64,000 nucleotides of DNA, from assembly GCA_016705005.1 (NCBI GenBank), contig JADIZB010000038.1, forward strand, positions 62,001 to 126,000, read 5' to 3'. Below the pieces are notes generated by a model. That model had not been told where the DNA came from and did no database searches. It saw only the letters and a program-made list of their open reading frames with translations. The DNA comes from Bacteroidales bacterium (GTDB lineage: Bacteria > Bacteroidota > Bacteroidia > Bacteroidales > Lentimicrobiaceae). Positions within the stretch are counted from its first letter, which is position 1. The number at the start of each line of letters is the position of its first letter. Position numbers and translations under genes: made by a program. Positions 8,822 through 18,021 of this stretch are shown here, piece by piece.

Positions 8822-8872
8822 TACTTTTGAATTTACCTCTGATTCTTTCCATATACAATCTAAGCTATCATC

Positions 8873-9982
8873 TTATTCAATAAGGGAAACCTTTCCGGCA
8901 TGAACATCAAAGATACGATGGTCAGTCAGGGCAGTAGCAAATATATGGTTTATCCTTTCGGGTTGGGTGTCGGTGATAAATACCTGTCCGAAACTATTCT
9001 CTCCTACCAGATTGATGATTCTGTCGACCCGGCTGCTGTCAAGCTTATCAAAAATATCGTCAAACAAAAGCACCGGTTTGTACTTTTTAATGGACCTGGT
9101 ATATTCAAACTGAGCAAGTTTAATGGCGATAACAAATGACTTTTGCTGCCCCTGAGAAGCAAATTTTTTCACAGCATATCCGTCAATCAGAAATTCCAGA
9201 TCATCCTTGTGAATACCTGACGTTGTATACCTTGCCGATAAATCCCGCTGAAGGTTGATTTTCAGTGAATCTGAGAAATCAGCTTCTCCGAGGTCAGAAT
9301 GATACAGAATATCTACTTTCTCTTTACCCTGGCTGATAAACTCAAAATACTTCCCGAAAACAGGAAGGAACCCATCAAGAAAAGCCCTCCGTCGTTCAAA
9401 AATCCTACCGGCAGGTCCTTTCATCTGCTCATCCCAGATCTCAAGCGAAGCTTCATCAAAATACCTCCTTTCGCCGAAAAGTTTCAGCAGGGCATTGCGC
9501 TGGGCAAGTCCCTTGTTATAAACAATGAGGTCGTCAAGGTATTGCCGGTCAAACTGAGAGATTACCGAATCAATATATTTCCTCCGAAGGTCGCTTCCTT
9601 CGTTGATCAGGTCACGGTCATAAGGTGAAACCATGACCAGCGGAAATTCACCGATGTGGTCAGCCATGCGATCGTACTCTTTGGCGTTTATTCTGAACTG
9701 CTTCTTGAAATTACGCTTCTGAATACAACTTACATCATCAGGCCCTGAGCCATTTCTTACAAACTGCCCATGGATGGCAAAAAAATCGGACTCATGCCTG
9801 ATATTCTGGCTGTCGACCAGATTAAAATAACTTTTTGTAAAGGAAAGATAATGAATGGCATCGAGAAGGTTGGTTTTGCCTGCACCGTTGCTGCCCGTGA
9901 AACAATTGATCTTTTCCGAGAACTCAAGTGAAGCCTCTTCGTAATTCTTGAAGTTATACAGGTTCAGCTTTTTCAGAAACAT
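8873..9982 (-). CDS. recF: DNA replication and repair protein RecF
   Basis: This 369-residue SMC-like ATPase helps load RecA at single-strand gaps. It starts with the typical MFLKKLNLYNFKNYEEASLEF, followed by the Walker A motif GSNGAGKTN (residues 30-38). The ABC signature lies in FASQGQQKSFVIAIKLAQFEY and the Walker B in PVLLFDDIFDKLD. Length and layout are normal. The start codon is one base after the ispH stop, so the two genes are almost certainly co-transcribed, with DUF721 following. Confidence 0.95.
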   Translation of the reverse strand: MFLKKLNLYNFKNYEEASLEFSEKINCFTGSNGAGKTNLLDAIHYLSFTKSYFNLVDSQNIRHESDFFAIHGQFVRNGSGPDDVSCIQKRNFKKQFRINAKEYDRMADHIGEFPLVMVSPYDRDLINEGSDLRRKYIDSVISQFDRQYLDDLIVYNKGLAQRNALLKLFGERRYFDEASLEIWDEQMKGPAGRIFERRRAFLDGFLPVFGKYFEFISQGKEKVDILYHSDLGEADFSDSLKINLQRDLSARYTTSGIHKDDLEFLIDGYAVKKFASQGQQKSFVIAIKLAQFEYTRSIKKYKPVLLFDDIFDKLDSSRVDRIINLVGENSFGQVFITDTQPERINHIFATALTDHRIFDVHAGKVSLIE

Positions 9983-9983
9983 A

Positions 9984-10883
9984 TCAATTCTTTTTAATCA
10001 TTTCCGTGATTTCAGCAGCTACCTGTTGCATCAGCCAGACTGGTGTTGATGTGGCACCTGAAACTCCAACAGAAGAGATTTCCTCAAACCACCCGGGCTT
10101 TACCTGTCCGGCACCTGTAACAACAAAGGTTCTTGGATTGCACCTTTTGCTGATTCCTGAAAGATATTTTCCATTGGAACTTTCGCTTCCGCTGACAAAG
10201 ACGATCACATCATGCGAAGATGCAAACCGCTCAATATCAGGCTTCCGGCGGCTCACCTGCCCGCAAACAGTCTGATAAATAATTACATCCGGGGTAGAAC
10301 CAGATACCTTTTCAGCACCAGACTGGATAGTATCACAAAATTTCCGGTATGCTTCAAGGTCTGAAGTGGTTTGCGAAAATATCCTGAGCGGTTTGGAAAG
10401 GTCAACAAGTTCCAAATCATCCTGACCCGAAACTACAACAACATTACCGGATGAATATCCCAATAAACCCGTTACTTCAGGGTGACCCGGCTTTCCGAAA
10501 ATAACAACTGTGCCTCCGTTTTCTTTCATCGCGGCAGAAGCAATGCTTACCTTCTGCTGAAGTTTGATAACAACCGGGCAGGTCGCATCATAAACCCCTG
10601 CACCCACCGATTTCAACCTTTCAAAAGTGGCCGGAGGCTCTCCATGTGCCCTTATGATAACCTTATTTCCTGGTGCAAACCCTGAATCAACACCATGATC
10701 AAGTATCTTCAACCCCAAATGCCTGAGCCTCGATAATTCTGATTCATTGTGCACAATCTCACCAAGGCAGGCAACACCTCCGGGCTGTGAAAGCAGCTGC
10801 TCAGCTACTTCAATTGCCCGCCTCACCCCAGAGCAGAATCCCGCAGAGGGATCTATCTCAACCTTTGGTTTCAAATGATCCAT
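9984..10883 (-). CDS. ispH: 4-hydroxy-3-methylbut-2-enyl diphosphate reductase
   Basis: IspH is the last enzyme of the MEP isoprenoid pathway. It reduces HMBPP to isopentenyl and dimethylallyl diphosphate with a [4Fe-4S] cluster. The ATG at 10883 (MDHLKPKVEIDPSAGFCSGV) is preferred over the in-frame ATG at 10928, giving 299 residues. The three cluster cysteines are visible in GFCSGV, YDATCPVV and QTVCGQVSRR. The substrate-binding and proton-relay motif appears in GHPEVTGLLG, and the C-terminal GATSTPVWLMQQV is typical. It heads an ispH-recF-DUF721 transcription unit. Confidence 0.95.
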   Translation of the reverse strand: MDHLKPKVEIDPSAGFCSGVRRAIEVAEQLLSQPGGVACLGEIVHNESELSRLRHLGLKILDHGVDSGFAPGNKVIIRAHGEPPATFERLKSVGAGVYDATCPVVIKLQQKVSIASAAMKENGGTVVIFGKPGHPEVTGLLGYSSGNVVVVSGQDDLELVDLSKPLRIFSQTTSDLEAYRKFCDTIQSGAEKVSGSTPDVIIYQTVCGQVSRRKPDIERFASSHDVIVFVSGSESSNGKYLSGISKRCNPRTFVVTGAGQVKPGWFEEISSVGVSGATSTPVWLMQQVAAEITEMIKKN

Positions 10884-10887
10884 CTTG

Positions 10888-10895
10888 CAAAAGTA
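10888..10895 (-). promoter_or_regulatory. Candidate -7 promoter box at the ispH start
   Basis: On the minus strand TACTTTTG fits TAnnTTTG and ends only four bases before the chosen ispH ATG. If used, transcription would begin at or near the start codon, giving a leaderless or nearly leaderless mRNA. Confidence 0.35.
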
Positions 10896-11080
10896 AACAA
10901 AGAAAAATGATTGAGCTTTGACAATCATGCCAGAATCAGGAAGGAATTCTGCTTACAGGCTTCCTGGCTACGATTCGTTAGTAAGAAAACCTGATCATGT
11001 AGAAAAATAGACAAAACTGACATGTTTTCAGCAAGGGGAATCGGAAAACACTCTTTAAAAAAACGATGAAGAAAAAAAGG

Positions 11081-12148
11081 CTACTTTCCGCTTCCCGAGA
11101 AATCAGAAAGATTAAAGGCAATACTCAGCATATTCGGAGAACCTGAAAGGTGATAAGCCGATCTGGCATAACTGAAATTGAACTTTGAGACCCTGAAGCC
11201 GAATCCCCAGGAAAAACCAACCGTGCCTTTTTTACTCTCAACCTTCATTTCCTGCCGGCGCTGGTAATTGTACCCCAGACGAAAACTAAAATTGCGCGAC
11301 GGAACAAACTCACCACCTATGACTACATGTCTGAAGGCTTTATCAGCAAATTCACCAGCCTTGCTTTTTGTTTTTACCTCACCTGTAAAGGGGTCTGTTG
11401 TTTCTTCGGCAGGATCAGTGTAAGTAAGATCCCACTTTTGGAGGTTGGTAAGCAGGATCGAATACCTGAAAGGCAGGTGCTTCAGCTTTTTGGAAATGCC
11501 GAATTGAATTTCGAAAGGCAGGGGCTCATGATTGCCGGGTGTATATGTACTCAGCTGTCGTCCAATGTTCCTGGCAACCAGCGATGCAGTAAATCCGCTG
11601 CGGGCATGATAGCTTCCGGCCACATCGACGGCCATTCCGAATGAATTGTAACTCTCGAGATTTGAGCTGATGGCTTTCAGATTTGCCCCGATACTGAACA
11701 AAGAATCCAGACGCCTTCCCCATCCAAGAACAAAAGCCATTTCATTACCGGTAAACTCCCCTGCATTTTCATCAAGTACACCGGTTTCGTCGGTATAGGT
11801 AAATCGGCCATAATTCAAATACTGCATGGTGGCCGCAAAGCTTCCGTATTTTTCGTATGTTCTTGAATAACTGGCAAATCCGTAATTGATGTCAGCGAAA
11901 TAGTCAACAAAATTCAAGGAGAGGCCATTGTGCATCTCTTTACTGATCATTGACGGATTGTTCAATCCTACAGCAAGGTCGTTATCCGAAATGGCTACGA
12001 AATTACCTCCCAGGGCAGCAACCCGTGGTGAATTGGGAAGATTCAGGAATTTATAAGTGCTGTTTCCACCAATCTGAGCCTGCATTGAGTCAGGTGTCAG
12101 AAAAAGAAAACTGAAAATGAACAATAAAGTGTAGAATCGTTGCGTCAC
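11081..12148 (-). CDS. porQ: Type IX secretion system protein PorQ
   Basis: This 355-residue outer-membrane beta-barrel of the PorV/PorQ/PorP family has a signal peptide (about 1-24, ending SMQAQ). The characteristic start of the mature protein follows: GGNSTYKFLNLPNSPRVAALGG, then NDLAVGLNNPSMI. The rest is alternating beta-strands (LGWGRRLDSLFSIGANLKAI, SFRLGYNYQRRQEMKV) with an aromatic-rich C-terminal barrel end. PorQ belongs to the T9SS attachment machinery that handles cargo carrying C-terminal sorting domains. Two such cargo proteins are encoded at 40416-44010 and 51969-55701. No other T9SS component is found nearby. Confidence 0.85.
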   Translation of the reverse strand: MTQRFYTLLFIFSFLFLTPDSMQAQIGGNSTYKFLNLPNSPRVAALGGNFVAISDNDLAVGLNNPSMISKEMHNGLSLNFVDYFADINYGFASYSRTYEKYGSFAATMQYLNYGRFTYTDETGVLDENAGEFTGNEMAFVLGWGRRLDSLFSIGANLKAISSNLESYNSFGMAVDVAGSYHARSGFTASLVARNIGRQLSTYTPGNHEPLPFEIQFGISKKLKHLPFRYSILLTNLQKWDLTYTDPAEETTDPFTGEVKTKSKAGEFADKAFRHVVIGGEFVPSRNFSFRLGYNYQRRQEMKVESKKGTVGFSWGFGFRVSKFNFSYARSAYHLSGSPNMLSIAFNLSDFSGSGK

Positions 12149-12177
12149 GGGATGAATTTTTATACTAATCAGATTTG

Positions 12178-12185
12178 CAAATGTA
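12178..12185 (-). promoter_or_regulatory. Candidate -7 promoter box of porQ
   Basis: TACATTTG on the minus strand matches TAnnTTTG and lies 29 bases before the porQ start. A -33 element at the ideal spacing is not evident. Confidence 0.4.
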
Positions 12186-12301
12186 TATCAGACCGGGTAA
12201 TTATTGAAATCAAACGCCCGGAATAATAATTTATTGCAATGCCTTGAGATTTATGTTAAAAAATGAAAATGGTTCCGTCATTGATTTCTATTCTCCGGAA
12301 A

Positions 12302-12341
12302 CAAAAAAAAGAATGCCGGTCATGATAAGCTTGACCGGCAT
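12302..12341 (-). terminator. Intrinsic terminator of the aconitase gene
   Basis: A perfect 10-bp stem (ATGCCGGTCA at 12313-12322 with TGACCGGCAT at 12332-12341) is followed on the minus strand by TTC and eight T residues. It lies 18 bases beyond the aconitase stop codon. Confidence 0.88.
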
Positions 12342-12359
12342 ATCATGCATCTCTCAGAT

Positions 12360-14627
12360 TCAGCCACCTGCCTGCTTTCTGATCAGGTTTAATGCGCTGC
12401 CTGCCCTGAACCATTCTATCTGGGCATCATTGTATGTATGATTCACTAGAATGCTCTCCTTTGTTCCATCACTGTGATTCAATACCATCATAAGCGGCTT
12501 TCCGGGTGCAAATGTCTGCAGACCGGTTACTGACAAGCGATCATCTTCACGGATCTTCTCATAATCTGATTTATCGGTGAATGTAAGTGCAAGCATCCCC
12601 TGTTTCTTCAGGTTTGTTTCATGAATCCGGGCAAATGATTTGACCAGTACAACCTTTACACCGAGATGACGTGGTTCCATAGCTGCATGCTCACGCGACG
12701 ATCCTTCACCATAATTCTCATCACCTACTACCACTGAGCTGATTCCGGCAGCTTTATATGCTCTTGCAACAGCTGGCACAGCATCATAGGTGGCTGTCAG
12801 TCCGTTCTTAACCAGATTGGTCTGATCGCTGAAACTGTTGACCGCGCCAATCAGCATATTATCAGAAATGTTATCCAGGTGTCCGCGGAAGCGAAGCCAG
12901 GGACCTGCCATCGAGATGTGGTCGGTGGTGCACTTACCTTTGGCCTTGATCAATAGCCTCAAATCTTTCATATCCTCTCCATCCCAGGCGGCAAAAGGAG
13001 CCAGCAGTTGCAACCGTTTCGAATCCGGTTGAACAATAACACTCAGAGCGCTGCCATCAGCAGGAGGAGCAACGTATCCGGGATCCTTCACCTCAAAACC
13101 GTTGGGTGGCAATTCCAGTCCCTCAGGAAGGTCAAGCGTTACCCATTCTCCTTTCTCATTCAAAAGCTTGTCAGTCAGTGGATTAAATGTAAGATCTCCG
13201 GCAATGGTCAATGCAGTTACAATTTCAGGTGAAGCTACAAATCCGTGTGTATTAGGATTTCCATCGTTCCGTTTGGCAAAATTCCGGTTAAAAGATGTGA
13301 TAATCGAATTCTTCCGTTCCGGGTCATCGGTATGCCGCTTCCATTGTCCGATACAGGGTCCGCAGGCATTTGCCATGACCACACCACCGATGTCGCCAAA
13401 TACTTTCAGCAGTCCGTCACGTTCAGTAGTATAACGTATCATCTCGGAACCCGGAGTAATAATAAACTCAGACTTTACCTTCAGATTCTTTTCACTGGCT
13501 TGTTTTGCAACAGAAGCAGCCCGGGTAAGATCTTCATAGGAAGAATTTGTACAGGATCCTATCAGTCCTACTTCAAGTTTCTGAGGGTAGTTCTTCTCTC
13601 TGACAATCCTGACAAATTCTGAGATCGGATAAGCGGCATCCGGTGTATAGGGCCCGTTAATATAGGGCTCAAGTTCAGAAAGATTAATCTCAATCAGCTG
13701 GTCGTAGTATTTTCCGGGATTCCGGTACACATCTTCATCTGAACGCAGGTCTTCCCTGATCAGATCAGCCATGGCAGCGACCTCTGATCGACCGGTCTGT
13801 TTCAGGTAAACACTCATTTTCTCATCGTAGCCGAAAATTGAAGTGGTTGCACCGATTTCTGCACCCATATTACATATAGTTCCTTTTCCTGTGGCAGAAA
13901 TAGCATCTGCTCCATCGCCGAAATACTCAACAATGGCTCCGGTTCCTCCTTTAACAGTGAGGATTCCTGCGACCTTAAGTATCACATCCTTGGCGGATGC
14001 CCAGCCACTCAAACGTCCGGTAAGTCGAACACCAATCAGTTTCGGCATTTTTAACTCCCAGGCCATTCCGGCCATCACATCCACTGCATCGGCACCTCCA
14101 ACACCAATGGCAATCATACCAAGCCCTCCGGCGTTAACGGTATGAGAGTCGGTTCCGATCATCATACCTCCCGGGAAAGCATAGTTTTCGAGAACAACCT
14201 GGTGAATAATGCCTGCACCCGGTTTCCAGAATCCGATGCCATATTTATTTGACACTGATTGTAAAAAGTCAAAAACTTCCTTACTCTGCTCAAGCGCAAA
14301 CTTCAGGTCGGCTTCTGCTCCGCTTTCAGCCAGAATCAAATGGTCGCAATGAACCGTTGAGGGTACTGCGGTTTTACTCCTGCCTGCATTCATGAACTGA
14401 AGCAGTGCCATCTGGGCAGTGGCATCCTGCATTGCTACACGATCGGGCGCAAAATTAACATAGTCGGCACCCCGCTCTAAAACCACAGTGGGATTCGCCT
14501 CAAAAAGATGGGAATACAATATTTTTTCGCTCAATGTTAGCGGCCTGCCAAGCAGGGTACGGGCCATTCTTACCTTCTCAGGCATGGAGGCATAGGCCTT
14601 CCGGATCAGATCAAGATCAAACAACAT
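12360..14627 (-). CDS. acn: Aconitate hydratase, mitochondrial type
   Basis: This 755-residue protein interconverts citrate and isocitrate in the TCA cycle with a [4Fe-4S] cluster. Length and layout match the mitochondrial-type aconitase, shorter than AcnA/IRP or AcnB. Visible motifs are VHCDHLILAE, GMMIGTDSHTVNAGGLGM, the cluster cysteines in GLIGSCTNSSYED and ANACGPCIGQW, and the C-terminal swivel-domain motif GDENYGEGSSREHAAMEPRHLG. The gene stands alone with its own terminator. Confidence 0.96.
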   Translation of the reverse strand: MLFDLDLIRKAYASMPEKVRMARTLLGRPLTLSEKILYSHLFEANPTVVLERGADYVNFAPDRVAMQDATAQMALLQFMNAGRSKTAVPSTVHCDHLILAESGAEADLKFALEQSKEVFDFLQSVSNKYGIGFWKPGAGIIHQVVLENYAFPGGMMIGTDSHTVNAGGLGMIAIGVGGADAVDVMAGMAWELKMPKLIGVRLTGRLSGWASAKDVILKVAGILTVKGGTGAIVEYFGDGADAISATGKGTICNMGAEIGATTSIFGYDEKMSVYLKQTGRSEVAAMADLIREDLRSDEDVYRNPGKYYDQLIEINLSELEPYINGPYTPDAAYPISEFVRIVREKNYPQKLEVGLIGSCTNSSYEDLTRAASVAKQASEKNLKVKSEFIITPGSEMIRYTTERDGLLKVFGDIGGVVMANACGPCIGQWKRHTDDPERKNSIITSFNRNFAKRNDGNPNTHGFVASPEIVTALTIAGDLTFNPLTDKLLNEKGEWVTLDLPEGLELPPNGFEVKDPGYVAPPADGSALSVIVQPDSKRLQLLAPFAAWDGEDMKDLRLLIKAKGKCTTDHISMAGPWLRFRGHLDNISDNMLIGAVNSFSDQTNLVKNGLTATYDAVPAVARAYKAAGISSVVVGDENYGEGSSREHAAMEPRHLGVKVVLVKSFARIHETNLKKQGMLALTFTDKSDYEKIREDDRLSVTGLQTFAPGKPLMMVLNHSDGTKESILVNHTYNDAQIEWFRAGSALNLIRKQAGG

Positions 14628-14810
14628 AATTCCTGAATTTCAATGAGATTAATAAAAGAGAATCTTTAACCATGAATAATGGATCAAAGATATGAAGATA
14701 TGAATATATTTTAGTACGAAAATATCGGGTGTTTTTCATAAAATCACCAGAATAACACCTGACGGTGTATTTTGTTTTAATCCCGGGAAGTGAAACCACA
14801 GGCAGTAATC

Positions 14811-15344
14811 TTATTCACCTTTATCGCCGATAAAGTAATCGTTCTTGTCTTTAAACAATACATTGAATGTGGTCAGACTACCATAAATCCTCGTAATATA
14901 CTGTTGAATATTCACTTTGTCCTCATCATTCAGTGCACTTGAATTGACCCTTTGTTCGAGAACCCTTAAGCGATCGCGTACCATTACAATCTTATGAAAA
15001 AATGCATCGATGGGTATCTCCTTCTCCTTCAGTGAAGTATCACCCGGATACAACACCATTCTGCCTCCGGTCCAGCGCTGACCCATCGGAACGGTTTCCT
15101 GCAGGTCGGTAAACCGCCTGAGTACCCTGATCAGGCTTTTTTCCATCTTCTCATAGGTAGCTGTATCTGATGGGGTTTCAACGGCTTCCATAATCCTCAT
15201 ACCCTGAAAATCGCGCTGAATAATTCTTGTCCCGTTTTCGATAAAAGTGATTTCCCAGGCATCCGTACGTACCTGAATGATAACACCTTTGCCAAACTGC
15301 GGATGTTCAACCCTGGATCCAATCCCTAAAATATGCTCTTCCAT
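14811..15344 (-). CDS. Conserved hypothetical protein with N-terminal Tudor-like segment
   Basis: This 177-residue soluble protein begins GIGSRVEHPQFGKGVII, which resembles the small SH3/Tudor-like fold seen at the C-terminus of UvrD-type helicases and in CarD-like proteins. The rest is mostly helical (YEKMEKSLIRVLRRFTDLQET, VMVRDRLRVLEQRVNSS). It starts nine bases after the coaE stop codon and probably shares its transcript. Function unknown; nucleic-acid or protein binding is a guess from the N-terminal segment only. Confidence 0.7.
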   Translation of the reverse strand: MEEHILGIGSRVEHPQFGKGVIIQVRTDAWEITFIENGTRIIQRDFQGMRIMEAVETPSDTATYEKMEKSLIRVLRRFTDLQETVPMGQRWTGGRMVLYPGDTSLKEKEIPIDAFFHKIVMVRDRLRVLEQRVNSSALNDEDKVNIQQYITRIYGSLTTFNVLFKDKNDYFIGDKGE

Positions 15345-15353
15345 AAATAGATT

Positions 15354-15953
15354 TTAATTAAAGTTTTGTGAAATGCTGTTTAAATGCTCGTGAATTTCGA
15401 GCACCTGCGGTATCGCCTGACTATGTTCGCTGTTGAAAATCACGTAATCAGCCCGTTCAAGTTTTTTCTCTTCCGACCATTGCTTGTCCATTCTGTCAAG
15501 TACCTCCTGACGGGTCATTTCATCCCGTTTGATAACCCTCGCTATGCGCTCCTCAACAGGAGCCGCAACAACAATAATTTTATCAAAAAAAACCGAGAAA
15601 CCGGATTCATACATAATGGCAGCTTCCTGAAGGATGTAGGGTACATTTTCCATTTTGCCGATCCATTCGGTGAAGTGAGTTCTGACTCTTGGATGAACAA
15701 TGGCATTCAATTTACCAAGTTTCACTACATCGGTAAATACTTCTGCTGCAAGAGCCCTGCGGTCAATCTGACCATCCGGATTAACAAGGCTGCTGCCGAA
15801 CTCACAGCTCACCATTTTTACCACTTCAGGATGATTCAATATTTTCCGGGCTTCCTCGTCGGCCAGATAAACCGGTATTCCCAATACACGGAAAACACCT
15901 GCAATGGTGGATTTTCCACTTCCTATGCTTCCCGTAAGGCCAACCTTAAGCAT
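15354..15953 (-). CDS. coaE: Dephospho-CoA kinase
   Basis: CoaE phosphorylates dephospho-CoA at the 3'-hydroxyl, the last step of coenzyme A synthesis. The protein is 199 residues, the usual size. The P-loop is GLTGSIGSGKST at residues 5-16. The typical ADEEAR segment (LADEEARKIL), VHPRVRTHF and the lid region with RxxxRD (RIARVIKRDEMTRQEVLDRM) are present. It follows the ybbR-like gene after a gap of 116 bases, in the Bacteroidota run nusB-DUF1573-yajC-ybbR-coaE. Confidence 0.95.
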   Translation of the reverse strand: MLKVGLTGSIGSGKSTIAGVFRVLGIPVYLADEEARKILNHPEVVKMVSCEFGSSLVNPDGQIDRRALAAEVFTDVVKLGKLNAIVHPRVRTHFTEWIGKMENVPYILQEAAIMYESGFSVFFDKIIVVAAPVEERIARVIKRDEMTRQEVLDRMDKQWSEEKKLERADYVIFNSEHSQAIPQVLEIHEHLNSISQNFN

Positions 15954-16069
15954 AATATTCCTGTTCAGAATACAAACATAAGCTTTTTCAGGGAAATCAA
16001 CAATGCACCTGCAAGTGGTTTTCTTAACCCGCAGACAGAAGCCGGAATTATAAAAATAAACAGGAAAAG

Positions 16070-17071
16070 CTATTTAAGTATAAGAAATTCAACCTTTTCA
16101 GGCTCAATGCTGACTATCTTAACATAGGATGGTTTTCTGGTCAGTTCAACTGGAACACGATTGTTTCCTGACTTCAGGGCTTTTGCATAATCTACAATAA
16201 CTGTAAAAAACGATGGATCAAGTCGCTTGTAATCGCGCATCGCCACACGACAGGTGAGTTTAACCTTATCCGGAAATGTCCTGAACTTTACGGCTTCCCC
16301 GTCAGAGAATAAATTAACAGGAACTTCCAGGTCTGCTTCTGTAAACTTCTCTACGTTCATGGTCACAAGGACACTATCCGATGAAAGATAAACTGCCGGC
16401 CGGGTTTCAGGGTTTTCGAGTGAAAGCCGGGTAGTAAAATTTGAAGTCAGATTGGTAATTATTTTCTTCTCGGTGTTGATAAACCTAATTGTATCAATAA
16501 TTTCCTGCAAACCAGAAACCCAGACTGAATCGGGCCTTATTCTCACTGAATCGTAAAGCTGGTATTGCCGGCTGAAATCAAGTGAAATGTTGGTGTGCAC
16601 GGGAATCCGTTTACGGTAACTTTTCCGGAATTCAAAATGAAGGGTATCAGGTTCAACTCCAATTAGTTTGGCGCCCAGAGGTAGTTGTGCTGATATAACT
16701 TTCAACAGCCTTGATGTTCTGAGAATTCCGGTATACCTGTCACCATCACGAACCATTCTCATTTTTGCGAGGCTGAGTCGAATCACATTTTCGCGTCCGA
16801 ACAACTTCCGTGAATACAAATCAAGTCCCTTTGCATTCAGCATAAGGGTTATCACAGAATCAGCATTGCTCACCAATATCTTCCCTTCAGGTATATCCTC
16901 AGGAACGATAGAATATTTTAAGGGTGCCTCGTATTCACGGGTGAGCTTGATCAGGCCCCACATGAGGGTTGACATGGCCAGGCACACCAAAAAAACGGAA
17001 AACCGGTTGCGCAGCTTTCCGTCTATTGGTTTTTTAATTCCGGACAGAATTGCAAGTAAGATGTCTTTCAC
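16070..17071 (-). CDS. YbbR-like (CdaR family) protein
   Basis: This 333-residue protein has one N-terminal membrane segment (RFSVFLVCLAMSTLMWGLIKL, about 23-43). It is followed by an extracytoplasmic region of repeated YbbR-like beta units (YSIVPEDIPEGKIL, RIPVHTNISLDF, DLEVPVNLFSDGE). YbbR/CdaR proteins in Firmicutes regulate a diadenylate cyclase. In Bacteroidota the homologue sits with yajC and coaE, and its role is not established. It lies 36 bases downstream of yajC. The regulatory function is known only for distant relatives. Confidence 0.8.
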   Translation of the reverse strand: MKDILLAILSGIKKPIDGKLRNRFSVFLVCLAMSTLMWGLIKLTREYEAPLKYSIVPEDIPEGKILVSNADSVITLMLNAKGLDLYSRKLFGRENVIRLSLAKMRMVRDGDRYTGILRTSRLLKVISAQLPLGAKLIGVEPDTLHFEFRKSYRKRIPVHTNISLDFSRQYQLYDSVRIRPDSVWVSGLQEIIDTIRFINTEKKIITNLTSNFTTRLSLENPETRPAVYLSSDSVLVTMNVEKFTEADLEVPVNLFSDGEAVKFRTFPDKVKLTCRVAMRDYKRLDPSFFTVIVDYAKALKSGNNRVPVELTRKPSYVKIVSIEPEKVEFLILK

Positions 17072-17107
17072 CTGCCCCTGAAATTTAAAGTTAAATGACC
17101 GTGCAAC

Positions 17108-17431
17108 TTATTTCTGCTGGTTGGCAAGCTGGTCACTGGCATCACCGGCAACAGCCGATTTCTCGATCCTGAGGCGCGAGCCGTCTTCAACTTCAATGGT
17201 AAAAGTAGTTTCCTGCACCTCGACTATCTTACCATGAATACCTCCGATGGTAACGATTTTATCGCCCTTTTTCAGTGCTTCACGGTATTTTTTCAGGTCT
17301 TTGGCTTTCTTTGCCTGCGGCCTGATAAAGAAAAAGTAAAAAACAACCATGATCAGGCCAAGAAATATCAGCGATTGGTAACCACTGCCTTGTCCTCCGG
17401 ACGGTGACATTAAAAGAATTGATGATAACAT
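17108..17431 (-). CDS. yajC: Preprotein translocase subunit YajC
   Basis: This 107-residue single-pass inner-membrane protein associates with SecDF and the Sec translocase. The membrane segment is SLIFLGLIMVVFYFFFI, followed at once by the family signature RPQAKKAKDLKKYREALKKGDKIVTIGGIHGKI. The C-terminal tail is short and soluble. It begins 21 bases after the DUF1573 stop codon, in the same minus-strand operon. Confidence 0.94.
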   Translation of the reverse strand: MLSSILLMSPSGGQGSGYQSLIFLGLIMVVFYFFFIRPQAKKAKDLKKYREALKKGDKIVTIGGIHGKIVEVQETTFTIEVEDGSRLRIEKSAVAGDASDQLANQQK

Positions 17432-17452
17432 ATGATTTGATTATTGGTTAAA

Positions 17453-17938
17453 TTAATTGCTTTCTTCAGGCAGTATGACTTCAGCTTTTATCCTCACGAC
17501 CTGGGTTGCCGGCTGGGCATTGCTGCTGATGGTAATTGTCTTGTTTTGAAAACCCCTTCTACCTTCACTATCGAACTTTACATCAATCTTATGGCTTTCC
17601 CCGGGTTTTACCGGCGCTTTTGGAAAGTCAGGTACGGTACATCCACAGGATGTACTAACACCGGAAATAATCAGGTCTGATTTGCCTGAATTGGTAAACC
17701 GGAAACCAAAAGAAACTTTTTCTCCCTGAATAACACGACCGAAATCATGAAAATCAGTATCAAATTTCATCACTGGCATATCTCCCGCATCAACCAGCCC
17801 ATCGGCTGAGTTCGGATTTTTAACAATGTCGGAAGGAAGTAATTCCTTATCAGTTGGATTCTGTTTGCATGAAAATAAAACCAACGAAAAGGCAATCAAT
17901 AAAAAAGAAAAAACACTGCGCATTGAGAACGTTTTCAT
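17453..17938 (-). CDS. DUF1573 lipoprotein
   Basis: The ATG at 17938 gives 161 residues and a cleaner lipoprotein signal (MRSVFSFLLIAFSLVLFSC, lipobox Cys) than the ATG at 17950. The mature part is one DUF1573 beta-sandwich (FDTDFHDFGRVIQGEKVSFGFRFTNSG, then SGVSTSCGCTVPDFPKAPVKPGES). This Ig-like fold is abundant in Bacteroidota envelope proteins, with unknown ligand. Its place before yajC in the nusB-coaE run is conserved, which hints at an envelope function. Confidence 0.88.
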   Translation of the reverse strand: MKTFSMRSVFSFLLIAFSLVLFSCKQNPTDKELLPSDIVKNPNSADGLVDAGDMPVMKFDTDFHDFGRVIQGEKVSFGFRFTNSGKSDLIISGVSTSCGCTVPDFPKAPVKPGESHKIDVKFDSEGRRGFQNKTITISSNAQPATQVVRIKAEVILPEESN

Positions 17939-18021
17939 CCGGATAACCATTTATGCTGTAGTTCAATAAAGTCATGCAAAATTAGACAAAAATCAGTTGC
18001 CGTTCAATTTCCTGAATGTTT

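Noticed and set aside
15384..16127. Open frame of 247 codons on the plus strand
   Set aside because: Antisense to coaE and the end of the ybbR-like gene; both real genes have clear family motifs.
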